Shown: positions 11,155 to 38,664, numbered from the stretch's first letter. The stretch: DNA of 64,000 nucleotides from Cristatella mucedo (GCA_009760855.2 WPIO01000066.1:64001-128000), one strand, 5' to 3'. Notes: generated by a model not told the origin, from the letters alone. Numbers and translations are program-made.

Positions 11155-11235
11155 TGATATGCGCTAGCGCTGGGAGGGATCAAAGCAGAGCTACAACTGA
11201 GTTTAGTCTAGGGCGTGCAGGTAATCACTAACCGA
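11155..11235 (-). mobile_element. LINE A small internal fragment
   Basis: GCTGGGAGGGATCAAAGC followed by TACAACTGAG matches the antisense region just downstream of the YADD codons in the copy at 43802-45205. Confidence 0.45.
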
Positions 11236-11589
11236 TAGACATGCTTCCTGTCCAGCCAAGGTCAATTGCCTAGATCTATGTTTTCTTCTTATACGAAGTT
11301 TTTATAGTTAATGTGATGATTATGATGCCTTTTATCTTAGAGGTCAAACTGCTTGCCTTACGGAAAGTTAATCGTTGGTGGGAATAGAAGTGGTAGTCTG
11401 GGACTGGGAGCTTCTTTCCTCTGAGTTGAGCCTTTCTTCTTCTTACTGTGCATCCGTTGGCCTTCACGATTGCCATCAAGGCCTGAAGATGGAGGTTCAA
11501 TTGAGGTAGGACAGAAGGGAATGGTGGTCGCTATAGGTTTGACTTATATTTGACAGAAGGTTGATCGTGGTTTGATGCACCTATCCGAA

Positions 11590-11965
11590 CTGCCTGCACA
11601 TATGTATCAGGCCAGGCATCATAATGCCTGCTTTTCTGACTCAAATTGTAAAGCTGTGCTCTAACCATCCCCAAATCCTTAGGAGGCCGTGCCTATAGTT
11701 TGTATCCATCTAAAGCGTGAAACTCACTCCCGACTGACATCAAGACATCCCCTCACTTGACGTTTGGAAAGAAAGCCAAAACCGACTTAGTCCTCACATC
11801 ATTTGCTGGGTCAGTGTGAATTGTCCATAGTGTGCTTATGCTATGCATGCAGACACTGGGCTTGGCTTAACTAACCGATTGATAAGCCTATTTTCCGGCC
11901 TTTGTGATGTGCCACAAAAGAGATTCAGTTCTATTAGCATGTTATAGTGTGCATTATTATTATTA
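11590..11965 (+). mobile_element. LINE A 3' end, decayed
   Basis: CAGGCCAGGCATCATAATGCCTGC, ATCCTTAGGAGGCCGTGCC and a degraded tail ending TTATTATTATT follow the order of the family A ORF end and 3' UTR. Confidence 0.55.
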
Positions 11966-12071
11966 TTTTATCATCAGTATTACTTTTATCAATGTTTGAT
12001 GCTGCCCACTGGGGATTGCAGGAGCACAGACAGGCTGACGATGCCTTGTCGCGTCCAACCTTGTCATTGGC

Positions 12072-12133
12072 AATTGCTACTATTGGTGCTACTGTTGGTG
12101 TTACTATTGGTGCAGCTATTGGTGCTGCTGACT
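12072..12133. repeat. Short imperfect minisatellite
   Basis: Four to five imperfect copies of a unit like CTATTGGTGCTACTG. They translate as repeats of the ATIGATVGVTIGAAIG type in one frame, but no gene context is visible. Confidence 0.5.
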
Positions 12134-12299
12134 CCCCTCTACCGGTCAATGCTGCCACTGTTACTGCTGGCACAGCTAAGCCAGTGTCTGCACCTGGCAA
12201 GAAGTGGCTAGACACGGGTCTGTGGCTGGCTTTGGGAGCATATGAACTGAAGGCACTTTCTCCAAAGCACTCGAGGTTGCTTTGAGGCATAGCTAAGCG

Positions 12300-13104
12300 A
12301 TTTGAGTCAGAAGACTCTGGTACGATGGAAGGGTGGTGGTACCATGCCTAGCCTAGCCTGGTGGGGAAGTATTTCTATAGGTAGGCTGTGAGTGACTGGG
12401 TTGGTGGCCAGTAGATCTGCAAGCAGTGAGCTGCAGCGAGGCTGTTCTTAGCTTCGCATTCTCACGGAGGACGGGCTCACACTCACACTTATGCTAAATT
12501 CGTTCGGCAGTTTCAGTTTTGGCAACTTTGTGTGCCGAATGGTTCGAGAAGCTGCTGACCCCCAACCCTTCCCCTAGCTGATTATTGGCGATGATGATGC
12601 TTAGAGGCATGCAACGTTCATTTGTTCACAAGTGTTCATTTTATGCACCTAGTGCTGTAGAGAATGGATTTGTGAACTGTGTGCCACCGAATACAATGCA
12701 CTGATTCAATAGGGACACTTACACGGTGCGATCCCTGGGGTACTGCTCCCTCCAGTAATGAATCAATCTGTCTTTGAGCTGTCATGCTGAGATGTACTGT
12801 TCGTTCCCATGACCCACCTGAGCCTGCAGTGATGGGTAGTCAGTGACCTCTTGGTTGTTTCCAGACCTTCAGCCAAGACCTCGAGGCTCTGCTTCCTTTG
12901 GTCAGTAGCCAGATGTGTAGGCCTCCCCCACAATTTGTGGAAGTTGTAGCCAATCATCTAGAAGATGCATGAAGTTTGTTGAGGTGCATTCTTGTGACTT
13001 TTATACAGCTTCATTTCCAGTGTAGATTTGTGCCTTGTACAATCCATAGCCCGGCTAATACTTCTCATATCAGAGTGAAATTTGAAATGCAAGACAAGAC
13101 AGAG

Positions 13105-13105
<1 letters not shown>
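12300..13105. other. No feature recognised
   Basis: Only short open frames; no repeat family or exon resemblance was seen before the (AG)n array. Confidence 0.35.
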
Positions 13106-13203
<98 letters not shown>

Positions 13204-13229
13204 CAGAGAGGAAAGAGAGAGAGAGAGAT
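13106..13229. repeat. (AG)n microsatellite
   Basis: Pure (AG)n from about 13110 to 13194, then impure AGAC/GGAA-containing repeats to 13229. The Arg-Glu or Ser-Leu reading frames across it are artefacts of the repeat. Confidence 0.95.
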
Positions 13230-13527
13230 TCGTGGCCATTGAGTGGAAAGTGTTACAGATGCCTGCATTGTTAGCCCCACCTATGCTTTCTTTGCTCTAC
13301 CTCACCACCTTTGTCTTCTTTTCTTACTTTGTCCCAATCTTTCTCTCGACGCTTTCTTTGTCTGCCTTTCAGCCGTGGTAGGCAGCCTGCTGCTGCTGCC
13401 AAGTCAATGTTGCCTTTGTTCTTGGCAAGCACAGGTCTGACCAAAATACCATGTGCTACATGGCTGCCATGGCCAACATCTGTCTGAAGTGACTTCGCAC
13501 AACTAGCTATGACATGTCCGTGCTGCA

Positions 13528-13650
13528 ACGATGCCCCTTACTTTAGTGATGCTCCTTGCTTCAGTGATGCTTCTTGCTTTAGTGATGCTCCTTGCTGCAA
13601 CAATGCCCCTTACTCTAGTGATGCTCCTTGCTTCAGTGATGCTCCGCTTG
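13528..13650. repeat. Minisatellite, unit about 15 bp
   Basis: Tandem units of the form CTTTAGTGATGCTCCTTG, alternating with CTTCAGTGATGC and CTGCAACAATGCCC variants, about eight in a row. The pattern itself repeats as a higher-order unit (CCCCTTAC starts two of the blocks). Confidence 0.75.
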
Positions 13651-14249
13651 TTTGATGCATTGCTGTTCTGGACGTCTGAATGGCCGAAACTAAATAGCAA
13701 ACCAGGGGCTCTCAGTCTCAGTAGACAGCTGCGTATTGGTAAAGATATTGGTAGGCTAGACTGGGTGGAGCAAGGGCTTTAAGCAGCAGTAATAAACTAA
13801 CCTTACTAGTATTGTGTTTATGGTGCTTCATGATTTTTAGTATTGGGATGGGGCAATTGCTTGTAAGAAGCCCTTGGCACAACAGACATGTATTGGGATA
13901 TTATCTCGGCAGTCCTAATCTGGCGGAAGTAATCTATCATCGTGTCACTAGTAACCACAACATTGGTGCTAGATGAGCTATCGGTCAGATGGAGTCACTA
14001 GGTGATGTTATTATTGAGCTGACAGACAATGCAAAATGAATGGCATTGTGATGAAACTTGATGTTTTGTGAACGTTTCTTTGCATAATTGACATACTGTA
14101 TCTTATTCAGTCAATCACTGCTTCGACCTGATTTAGCCCTCCTCCGTTGTTTGGTCTTTAGGATGCCACATGTAGGTGGGGACTAGTAACATGTATCATG
14201 TGCGAGTAAGTACTCATAGCAGAGGAGAGCACAAAGAGTCCTGCCATAA

Positions 14250-15720
14250 CCGAGATTTTCAATGCATCTTTGGAAAAAGGGGTCGTACCCAAATCCTTCA
14301 AATCGGCAATCGTTAGACCGACACTTAAAAATCCTGGATTACATACAGAGGTCCTTGCAAACTATCGCCCAGTTTCTCTTATTCCTTGTTGTCAAAGATT
14401 CTTGAAGAAATTGTCCTGTTAGCACACATTGAAAAGAACGAAATGTCAGAAAAATTACAATCGGGGTTCAAGAGGCAGCACTCCTGAAACTGGTCTCCTC
14501 CGTGTTACCAATGACATCCTGTGCAGCAACGATGACAGTAATGTCACTGCCTTAGCGTTGCTAGATCTATCCTCTGCCTTCGACACTATTGATCACGATG
14601 TCCTACCGGATCGATTGAGAACAACGATCGGTCTGCCAGACGAAGCTCTGGCATGGTTTAAATCATACTTGTCTGATCGTGTTCAATCCGTGTCATATTG
14701 AGTTTGGGTCTCACACAAGAGACTAGTCACCCGCGGAGTCCCTCAGGGGTCCGTCCTCGGTTTCTTGCCATTCTCCATTTATACTCAACCTCTGGGAAAA
14801 GTAATTAAGGCCAACCTCTCGGAAAAGTGATTAAGGCCCATGGAATAGGATATCACTTTTATGCTGATGATACTCAGCTGCATTTGTCATTCAAACCGTC
14901 GGAATGTGTTGCTGCAACTGAGAAAGTGAATGCTTGCCTTGCCGACATTCGATCCGGGATGTTGGAAAACTTCTTGAAACTAAACGACGATAAAACTGAA
15001 CTGCTGCTCATAGGACACCCTAAGCGTGTGGATGGATTAGAAGGCTTTGCTCTTCAAAGGTTATGCTGTTGGGCGACAATCACCACGTGCTCGAAATTTA
15101 AGTGTCGTTTTCGACAGCAACCTAAATTTTAAAAGCGTCATTCAGAAGACTGCTTTTACAGCTAGCCATCACGTCTGATCCCTTTCTAGGATTAGGAGCT
15201 GTCTTCCATGGTGGCATGCAAAAAATGTAACTAGCTCCTTAGTTGTGTCTCGGCTTGAGTATTGTAATTCCCTTTTGTTATTTTCTGTCACTACCTCTCC
15301 GGAATCGAGCCCTGATTAACCGTTACCCGTTAGGCTAAGCTACCAAAAAGATGAACTAAGCCACTGCTGCTGGCTATGACTAAGGCTGCAAGGTTAGTTT
15401 GCAAATCCTTGAGGTTTGACCACGTGTTTTCCTTGCTAAAATAGCTAGGATGGCTGCCTATTGATCAGCAGATACAGAGCTAAATTTTTAATACAGAACC
15501 GAGTTCTTAATACAGAGCTAAGTTCTTACGCTGACTCACAAGAATTGCCATGGCTTGGCGCCTCCGTAACTAGCTGAACTGCTGCACTAGTTTCAGCCTC
15601 CTCGTGCACCCAGGTCTTGTACAGACAATAAATGAGCTGTTCCATTCCTCGGCCAGACCGTTGGCGACAGAAGCTTTAGCTTTACAGGTCCTAGACTATG
15701 CAAACGCAAATTGGAACATC
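14250..15720 (+). mobile_element. LINE family B, RT region to near the 3' end, decayed
   Basis: Pieces of the RT domain are readable: ALLDLSSAFDTIDHDVLPDR, RGVPQGSVLG-like codons near 14735, and GYHFYADDTQLHLSFKPSE at about 14850-14905 with the YADD active site. The thumb and C-terminal region follows with frameshifts up to about 15700. There is a short internal duplication (CTCTCGGAAAAGTGATTAAGGCC beside CTCTGGGAAAAGTAATTAAGG, 14790-14840). No intact ORF. Confidence 0.85.
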
Positions 15721-16474
15721 TGGCATGGGTTGCCATTCACTGTGCCCCCCCCGTGGGTTCAATTGTACTTAGCTAGTTAAAGAAAAATTTGTTGCTTAGT
15801 TTAAGCAAATGTAACCTGGGATCACCAAGTGCTGTGCCTGGTTTTGTGAGGCATTCGGTGATTCTCAATTCACTCAAATTTAGTTTTAACTCTTGCTGCA
15901 CCTGCTGTTTGTTGGCCATGCTAATTCTCTGATTCTAGCTAGGGTAGCTTCACTAAGCCCCCTCTTCTTGCAGCTGTGGTTAACCAAGGCCTCCTTTCTT
16001 CTCTACTGAGTGCAGGCAGCTGTGGCTTGTCTTGTGAGGGATGTGGATCGTGTACTTTGCACTTGGATGAGGCGACCGGATCCATCACCTTCAAGCCCTG
16101 AACATTAAACCCTGGCTTTGTCCGTCAGTCAGTTTATTTAACCCAATGTGTATGTTCGGTTACTTATCTGTACTGCTTCGGTTGTTTATCTTGTTGGAAG
16201 TGTACTCAGTAAGTTTACCACTGGTCCTGCTTCTCTGAAGCATCCTACTAACTCTACCCACAGAGTAATCATAGGAAAGCCGACACCGATCATAAACTGA
16301 CTGCATACTTTCCAGCTCCACTTCCTACACTGATCTCTTTGAGCTTTGTAACTGTGACTAAAAAAAATTGTCTGTGGCACTCACAACCAAGTGCTTCAGC
16401 AAGAACCTAGAGCCTCGGCATTCCGGCTTCCTCTACGGCAGCTTACCGGCTAGTTGCCACTTTTTAGTGATTGC
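15721..16474. other. No feature recognised
   Basis: No family match, exon pair or tandem structure seen. Confidence 0.35.
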
Positions 16475-16612
16475 TTTGTCATGTCACCCTAACCATATTT
16501 TGCTTGTTGACATTGTGCAGGTAACTGTTTGATCATGCTTCTTTTACAGCACACGTGAAGTGCCTAGAGAGAGATGAAGTTCTTTGAGGGCGCTTTACAA
16601 ATGTATTATCAG
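16475..16612 (+). mobile_element. LINE A solo 3' tail
   Basis: CATGTCACCCTAACCATATT, then GTGAAGTGCCTAGAGAGAG and TTTGAGGGCGCTTTACAAATG: the 3' UTR end and hairpin of family A without ORF sequence. Confidence 0.65.
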
Positions 16613-17994
16613 AGACTATCTTGTATGCTGCAAAGAGGCTTGAGCTTAGAGACCCTCTCAAAATCCCGGAAAGCCTCACAAGCAAGCCTTCTTTGATTAT
16701 GACCATGTCACTAGTGGTCGCCAGCCCCTCTGACAGATGCCTTTTTTAGCTGCAGGGCTTTCAGCATTTTCAGGTGAATGTCGTCTGGGAAAGGTCGCCT
16801 TTCTTGAGTGGCCCAAGCTCACTCCAATAGTCGTACTTCCGAGTGACAGCTTTTTAAGATCGAGCTATCAGCTCAATGGCGATTTCAGCAGATCGTACTG
16901 CTTTACGGGTTGCATAGGCATATTTCATGCAAAGCCTGCATTCGTCCCTTCGTGGTGGGGTCGTGCTGTGATCTCATAGGCATGTTAGACTTGGCTCCAG
17001 AACAAGTATTATTATTAGTATTCAATCTTGCCAAAAATTAGAGCCATGATCAGCTTCGTCTGGCTTCTATCCCTATTAAGTCAACCCCACACAATGTTGG
17101 TAACCTATGCACCAAAGCCCGAAGCAGGGCCGGGAGGAAACCGACCTGGTCAACCTGCTGCGAGCAGATGTGATCTGCCCTGCAAGCAGGGCTGTCTAGC
17201 TGATTCCGTGGAGTAATGGAGCTTTGCCCGGTCATCCTGCTAGCGATTTGTGTGCCAGCTAGGTGTATTAGTCTCTCCAGCTGAGTCACTAGGTCGGCTG
17301 ATTCAAGAGCATCAATTATGTAGCAGCAGTAAAGCCTTAGCAGCCACCGGTGGGCAATAAGGATGGCCCGATTCAAGTATGGAACCCTCAAGCTCTGGCC
17401 TGAAGTGCATGCACATTACACCTGTTCTCAGGTTCTAGTCGAAATCATGCCTCACGTCAGCAGATGGCAGGAATCACTCTAGGCAGTCGATACATTTGTG
17501 CAACACTATTCTGCTCCTCTTCCCTTGCTCACTGTCATCCTAATGGTACAATGGACCTGCTGTGTGTGATTGGCCGTAGGTGTGAAAGCATCGTTGTGTG
17601 AAGTTGCCCTTGTTATGTTTGTGCATCGAACACGACCCGGGCTCCAGCTGTGACCGTGACAATGACCGTCAAGGCTCCGCCTGGCTTGGCTGTGTGCCGG
17701 CTTGGCCTGGGGGCTTGGTCGTGCCTCATATCTCGTTCTGATGCTAGACTTTGCCTGTCCTGCTTAGTGCTGGCTGCACTCAAGTCCGGTGCCTTTTGCA
17801 AGGTCTCTATGTGTTGCGCCCTCGTGCACGTGCGTGGGCGTGTGTCTGTGTGTGCATGCCTGAATGCCTATCTGTCTGGCCAGCTCAAATGCAGCTCACG
17901 TTTCTGTATCCTGTACATGTACTGACCCCTAGTTCTCTGTACTAGTATCTCCCTTCAAACATATCTGCCTCCTTCCCTCTCCTCCCTCTCTCCT
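16613..17994. other. No feature recognised
   Basis: About 1.4 kb without a supported exon or repeat; the 3' end (17945-18000) is pyrimidine-rich. Confidence 0.35.
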
Positions 17995-18175
17995 CTGAAA
18001 AAAAATCTCAGCTGATTAAACAGCCTCTTTTTGTATAGCGACAGAAGAGCCTTTACGGCTATCACCACCGCTTGCAGTGGCGATAAAGAATCGCCCACTG
18101 CAAGAATCGAACCCACGACCTCGGGACCGAGGTCGTGAAAGCAACCGCCTTACCTAGTGTGCCATCACGGCTCAC
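17995..18175 (-). mobile_element. tRNA-headed SINE, family S1
   Basis: Full-length antisense copy with intact palindrome and B box (GAATCGAACCC on the plus strand). It is inserted in pyrimidine-rich sequence: CTCTCCTC motifs occur on both sides. Confidence 0.8.
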
Positions 18176-18849
18176 CCCCCTCTCCTCACCTTCTGCTCTT
18201 TCTCTCTACTGTTCTCTCTCCTCTAAATCTCGCAGCTCAGAGCCATCAGCAGTACCGTGTGTTCTGTACTGCCGTAGTCATGCTGGATGTCAAGAGGTGA
18301 AGCCAGGCAGGGGTGGCAACTGCAACCCCTGGCCTGCTAGGTGGGACTGCTTGCCCATTGGTGCCTGACTGGCCATTTCGGCATTAGTTGGATTGGCACA
18401 GGCGCTAGACCATCCTTTACAGGGGGCTCCGCCTCCAAACCTCCATCAGTGCCACCCTGGAGCTTTATTTCTTGGCTTGACCTCTGTTGTGAGTAGCATG
18501 CTGGGGTGGAAGTTCCCCAAACCCACCAGATTGCACCTTTTGTATATTAATTAGCTTGTTTGTATATCAGGTATATCAACAGCTATTGGAGATACGCTTA
18601 TAACGTCAAAGTTTAAGCCTTTGTGATGGATTTTTGTGCTTCTGATTTCTAGAGAAGAGACTACCTCATTTATTGCAATCAATCCCTACGTGTGCAACTA
18701 AAATCGTTTTCGGAAAAATAGGATAGGGAGTCAGTTAGCCTGGCATTAATTGTTTGCCAGCCGCCGTGCAGCAGCAGAGGTTTTGGCCATGCTTGCCGGG
18801 GTGGGCAGGCCCACGATGGATGGGAGTAGTTCACTAGACGCAGAGCATG
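18176..18849. other. No feature recognised
   Basis: No supported coding or repeat feature between the S1 SINE and the next LINE A copy. Confidence 0.35.
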
Positions 18850-19665
18850 GTAATAATAATAATAATAATGTACTTGATAAAGCGCTCTCAGAGAACTTAA
18901 TCTCTTTCTAGGCGCTTTACATTTGCTGCAAAGGGAAATGCAATTAAAGGGTAAGTAAAATCATGCTTGAAAAACAAACAAAATGAATAACATGGTTAGG
19001 GGTGACATGCACAGGGTCAACATGCAAATGTGGTTAGTGGCAGCATGCACAGTGTCAGCACGCATAAGCACGTGATGGACGAATCATAGGGACCCACTAA
19101 ATGCTGTCCTAAATAGGTGTGTTTTTAAGTTCCTTTTAAATGTGGTCAGGTCAGGGGATGTTCTGACGCAGTTCGGGAGGGAGTTCCAGGCTTTGGGAGC
19201 ATACGAACTAAATGCACGGTCTCCAAAGGATTTGAGGTTTGTACGAGGTATTTCTAGATTGTTGGATTCCGAAAAGCAGGTGATACGATGCTTGGACTGA
19301 TGGGGGAGTATGTCGGAGAGATAAGCTGGAGCCATAGAATGAAGGGACCTAAAAGTGAGCGACACAACTTTGAAGTCAATCCGTTGCTTGACTGGTAGCC
19401 AGTGCAGGTCGGCGAGAAGTGGAGTAATGTGGCAACTGCGACGCTCACGACAGACAAGCCTAGCTGTGGAGTTTGTCACCAGCTGCAATCGCCTGATCGC
19501 ACATGCTGGTAGGCCAGTAAGCAGTGAGTTGCAGAAGTCGAGACGAGATGTCACGAATGCATGGACCAACTTGGACGTGGTATCCTTATCTAAATAAGCC
19601 CGAATTTTAGCAATATTATGAAGCTGAAAATAGGCAGTTTTGACGTGGAGCTGATGTGGTCGGTG
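18850..19665 (-). mobile_element. LINE family A, 3' portion with long ORF remnant
   Basis: Antisense (AAT)n and hairpin at the left, 3' UTR, then an uninterrupted 161-codon C-terminal RT remnant (19569 to 19084) with TSRLDFCNSLLTGLPACAIR, LLADLHWLPVKQRIDFK and SYAPKAWNSLP. The rest of the RT is absent, the usual result of 5' truncation. Confidence 0.85.
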
Positions 19666-20564
19666 AGTAAGTTATTGCAAAACCAGAACACAAGCACCTC
19701 CACAGTATCGTTCAAAGCGCGTAGCGCTCTGATCCGGCCTATTCTGGATCTTATAAGTATTCCTGAGCACATCCGTCTGATTTGAGGACGTCCAAACGAC
19801 TGAGACACAAAGCTTCACCGGCAGCTTCTGCCTGCAGCCAAGCTGCCTTCACCTGCTGCCGATGCGAATCGGCCAGCTGCACGAGATGACTAAGGCCCTC
19901 CATCCAGATTGAGGCCGAGGCATGAGTGTTGATCATGACCCTGAAGAGTTTGCACCCGGGTCAATGACCATGAAGTACTCTAGGCATTTAACCTTCTCCC
20001 AATGTCATCTGACTCGAATCTTTCTGGTCTTGAATGCCAGCTTGATGCTAGTTTCCGAGTTGACTGAAAGACCCAGTCTGAGCTCTCTTTTTCTTACTCT
20101 CCCGCCCTCTTGCCTCCCTCTCTCCTCTGTCTCTCCCTCCCTCTCTCTCTCTCTCCCTGTCTCCCTTTCTCCATCACTCCCTTTCTCCCTCTATCTCCTA
20201 CTCTTTCTCTCTCGGCTATTTCTTCTCATTTCCTTGTTTTGTCTCATTTGTAGGCTGCTACTCATAGTGCTGTGAGCATGCCTGACCTAATTTTAGGCAG
20301 GTCCAATGGTCTGGGGGGATAAGCAGTTGGCTTTTGATTAGCATATGTTTAGTATTAGTTTCAAGCTGTCCATATGATGTACATCTCTTGGCTGGCATTG
20401 CAGAGCACAGGCCCATGTCTGCCGAACTGGCTGCAGTAACCTTCGGCCAGTGCTCCGGCTTAGGAATGTTGCTAACTTAGTGCACCAAGCGACCTTCCAC
20501 TGCTGTAGCTGCTGCATTACTCTGCAGATGCCCTACTCTTTTTTCTACTCAATAATGTATCTCT
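19666..20564. other. No gene; pyrimidine-rich tract at 20085-20240
   Basis: The middle is a strongly C/T-biased tract (CTCTCTCTCTCCCTGTCTCCC and similar). Open frames across it are low-complexity Ser/Leu/Pro and are not credible genes. Confidence 0.4.
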
Positions 20565-20975
20565 GTCTGTAACTCCGTAAAGTCATAAAGACCATGTGGG
20601 TGTTACGCAGGAGCGTTTTATATAGCGCACTCACAGCCTAAGTGTCTTTCGGTACGCATTCGGTAGCCAACAGACTTCGTCTCACGCAACAAAGAGAAAT
20701 TGTGAAGCATAGCAGAGTCAGGAGAGTAGTTGAGGTAGTGAGTAGCATAGAAGTAGCAGTTCAGGACCGCTGAAAAAGATGTGCCATAGTCGGCAGTTGG
20801 AGAGTAGTTGTCGTTGCCTTACTTGGAAGCGAGTTCCGCAGTCTAGGACCTGCAGAGCTAAAGCTTCTGTTGCCAACAATCTTTAAGCGGAGGAATGGGA
20901 CAGCTAATTTATTGTCCACACAGGACCTGAGGTCGCGAACAGGCTGAAACTGATGCAGCAGTACTCAATGTATGC
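20565..20975 (-). mobile_element. LINE family B, 3' end
   Basis: Antisense start ATGTATCTCTGTCTGTAACTCC, then GTGTTACGCAGGAGCG and GTTCCGCAGTCTAGGACCTG, matching the reverse complement of the family B 3' end and C-terminal ORF. Confidence 0.75.
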
Positions 20976-21217
20976 CTTTAATCTAACAAATGACCTACTG
21001 CAGACATTATGACCTGATAGCTTTTGTGGCGATCGGTTGCTGTGAGCAGCTTGCAAGTTTTATCTATGCACTGGCTGAGCTTTTAAAAACCGATAGAAGA
21101 TGGCCACCACGTAGCGAAGGCCACCAAGTGACCGGCTGACAAGGGCACCGTGCGTAACAAATCACAAAACGGGTCGCAAAGATATTCGAGCTGTAGTAGA
21201 TACATAATCTGTGAATG

Positions 21218-22240
21218 TACACACATGATTGTATCTCTTTCTATAACTCCACAAAGCCATGAATACTATGTGCATATGATGAAGAGTTTTTTCCGTCGCG
21301 CACTCACAGCCTAAGCGGCTTTTAGTACGAATTCGGTAGCCAACAGACTTCATCTCACATAACAAAGAGAAAGTGGGAAGCATAGCAGAGTCACGAGAGC
21401 AGTTGAGTTAGTGAGTGGCATGGAAGTAGCAGCTCATGACCACTGAAAAGGATGAGCCATAGTCGGCAGCAGGAGACTAGTTGTTGCATAGGAATCGTGA
21501 AAGCGAGTTCCGCAGTCTAGTACCTGGAGAGCTAAAACTTCTGTTGCCAATGGTCTCTAAGTGGAGGACTGGAACAGCTAATTTATTGTCCATAAGGACC
21601 TGAGGGCACGAGGAGGCTGAAACTGGTGCCGAAGTTCATCTAGGTATGGAGGAACCAAGCTGTGGCAGGCCTTGTAGGTCAGCCCAGTAATTAAGGTGCT
21701 CCCATCCGGAGTCAAGGTGAATGCATCTGATGACCAAGGTCGTGGCATATGTGAACCGCCGGAATAGAGATAAGTTCTCTTATGGCTCAATACAATGGAA
21801 TTATATTTTTCTATACACCGAAACTCCATGAGCAAAGGACACACGTGGTCAAACCTCTGGGATTTGTTAACTAGCCGTGCAGCCACATTTGTCACCAGCT
21901 ATAATGACTTGTTTCCTTAGCACAGCTACAATGGAATTTTAATAATCTAATCGTGACAGAACCAGGGAGCTAGTTAAATTTTTGCAAGCCGCTGTGGTAT
22001 ATGGTTGCAAATCTTAAGATAGACAGGGATCAGACGTGATGGCTAGCTGTGGAGACAGTTTACTTGGCAAAACTTTTAAAATATAGGCAGCTGTCAAATA
22101 CACACCTAAATTCCTAGCACACTGTGACAGTCACAACAGCATCACCTATTAGAAGAGCAGTGTTCTAGTCCAGCCACTTGGTTGGAATGTCCTACGAGTA
22201 CCAGCTCCGTTTTATTGGCTTTAAGTTACGTTGTGTACAA
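21218..22240 (-). mobile_element. LINE family B, C-terminal ORF and 3' end, interrupted by S2
   Basis: A second antisense family B copy about 240 bp after the first. It runs through the C-terminal RT region and is split by the sense S2 SINE at about 21680-21816. It then continues through GGGATTTGTTAACTAGCCGTGC to about 22240. Decayed. Confidence 0.7.
21680..21816 (+). mobile_element. SINE S2 inserted in LINE B
   Basis: AGCCCAGTAATTAAGGTGCTC head, GTCGTGGCATATGTGAACCG, and the tail AATAGAGATAAGTTCTCTTATGG ending in AT-rich sequence. This matches the S2 layout at 33705 and 56733. Confidence 0.65.
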
Positions 22241-22797
22241 ACCAATTACATTCTTGCAGCTACGCACAGTTGCGCACGCACGCACGCTCGCAGACGCACT
22301 TGCACTCACGACCTCTTAAACGTTCGAATAATTGTCTGGCTATGCTTGCCCAGTGCCACCCCTTCATTCTAAATGTTTAATCGCCTTGTTTTACGGCTGG
22401 CTGCTGTGCCCTCAGATGGCCATTGAGCCCTTGACCTTCTGGTATCGGCTTGTGGAAATGGGTTTTTATATTGTGCCTATTGCGTTTTGGGGTATCTGTG
22501 TGTTTGGAAAGTCGACGGTTCACGATTACTCTTGTCACCCATGTGTCACTAGATTCTCTCTCACTCATTAGGGATCTTGCTTTCTGTCCCTCTTTCAATC
22601 CCTCACTCTCTCTCTTCCTCATCTCTCCTCTTTCCCTATCTCTCTGTCCTTGCTCTCTCTCTCCAACTCGTTTCTTCCTCCCCTTCCCTTGCTTTGGCTT
22701 CTTTTTATTTCTTCTCACAACTGTTTCTTTATTCTTGGCTGCCTCTCTAGTGCTGTTATCTTAACTGAACTCATTTTAAACCAGACTCGTGATCTGG
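22241..22797. other. No supported gene; pyrimidine-rich tract at 22551-22700
   Basis: A 150 bp C/T-biased tract lies here. The segment 22416-22530 after CTGTGCCCTCAG reads PLTFWYRLVEMG then YIVPIAFWGICVFGK in one frame and looks membrane-like. It does not fit the expected first exon of the palmitoyltransferase and no splice phase supports it. Confidence 0.3.
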
Positions 22798-23310
22798 ACC
22801 TCAAGGTTTAGTCACTCACTTTTAGGTCCTTCCATTCTTTGGCTCCAGCTTACCTATCAGATCTACTCCCACACCAGGCTAAGCATACTACCACCTGCTT
22901 TTCCGAATCTAATTGTTTACGAATACCTCGAACAAACCTCAAATCCTTTGGAGACTACGGCTTTAGTTCGTATGCTCCCAAAGCTTGGAACTCGCCCCCC
23001 CGACTTGCATCACGACATCTCCTGACTTGACCACGTTTAAAAAGAAACTAACAACACATTTATTTATCACAGCATTTAGTGGGTCTATGTGATTCGTCCT
23101 TTATGACCTTATGCATGCTGACACTGTGCATGCTGCCATTAACCACACTTGCATGCTGATCCTGTGCTTGTCACTTCTAACCGTGTTATTCTTGTTGTTT
23201 ATTGAGCATGCCACCACTAAGTATTCGATGATGCTTCCTTTATAGCAAATGTAAAGTGCCTAGAATGAGATTGAGTTCTCTGAGGGTGCTATATCTTTAT
23301 AATAATTATT
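22798..23310 (+). mobile_element. LINE family A, 3' portion
   Basis: MAPAYLSDLLPHQAKH and SFGDYGFSSYAPKAWNSP are readable, followed by the family 3' UTR and a hairpin with mutated right arm (GTAAAGTGCCTAGAATGAG...GAGGGTGCTATA). Confidence 0.75.
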
Positions 23311-23457
23311 ATGTACTGTTATTATAGTTATTAATGTTATCTGATGAAGAGGCAGACCGTTTAGCTTAAAGGACACTGATGGCCATGTCCAGCTGTGTCT
23401 TTGACCATTGATTCTGGTTGCTTTTGGCCAGACACTCCTAGGCACTGTTGCTCTCTG

Positions 23458-23458
<1 letters not shown>

Positions 23459-23537
<79 letters not shown>
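23459..23537. repeat. (CT)n microsatellite upstream of a coding exon
   Basis: About 39 pure CT units, ending 36 bp before the 3' splice site of the exon at 23574. In the transcript it is a (CU)n tract that could be bound as a polypyrimidine tract. It is complementary to the (AG)n tract at 24079-24189 on the other side of the same exon. Confidence 0.95.
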
Positions 23538-23539
<2 letters not shown>

Positions 23540-23573
23540 ATGTTTACATGGGAGCCGTGCTGCTTTTTTGCAG

Positions 23574-38664
<15,091 letters not shown>

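Noticed and set aside
17613-17945. Frames of 62-91 codons around 17.6-17.9 kb
   Set aside because: Overlapping on both strands, no family resemblance and no supporting splice signals in phase with any gene.
22416-22571. Membrane-like segment (YIVPIAFWGICVFGK) as first exon of the ZDHHC gene
   Set aside because: Spacing does not fit the Tyr-x-Pro plus helix pattern of the family, and no donor in phase 2 joins it to the 23574 exon.
22690-22750. Hydrophobic stretch FFLFLLTTVSLFLAAS as helix 1 of the ZDHHC gene
   Set aside because: It is a by-product of pyrimidine-rich DNA, which codes Phe/Leu/Ser, and there is no acceptable phase 2 donor after it.
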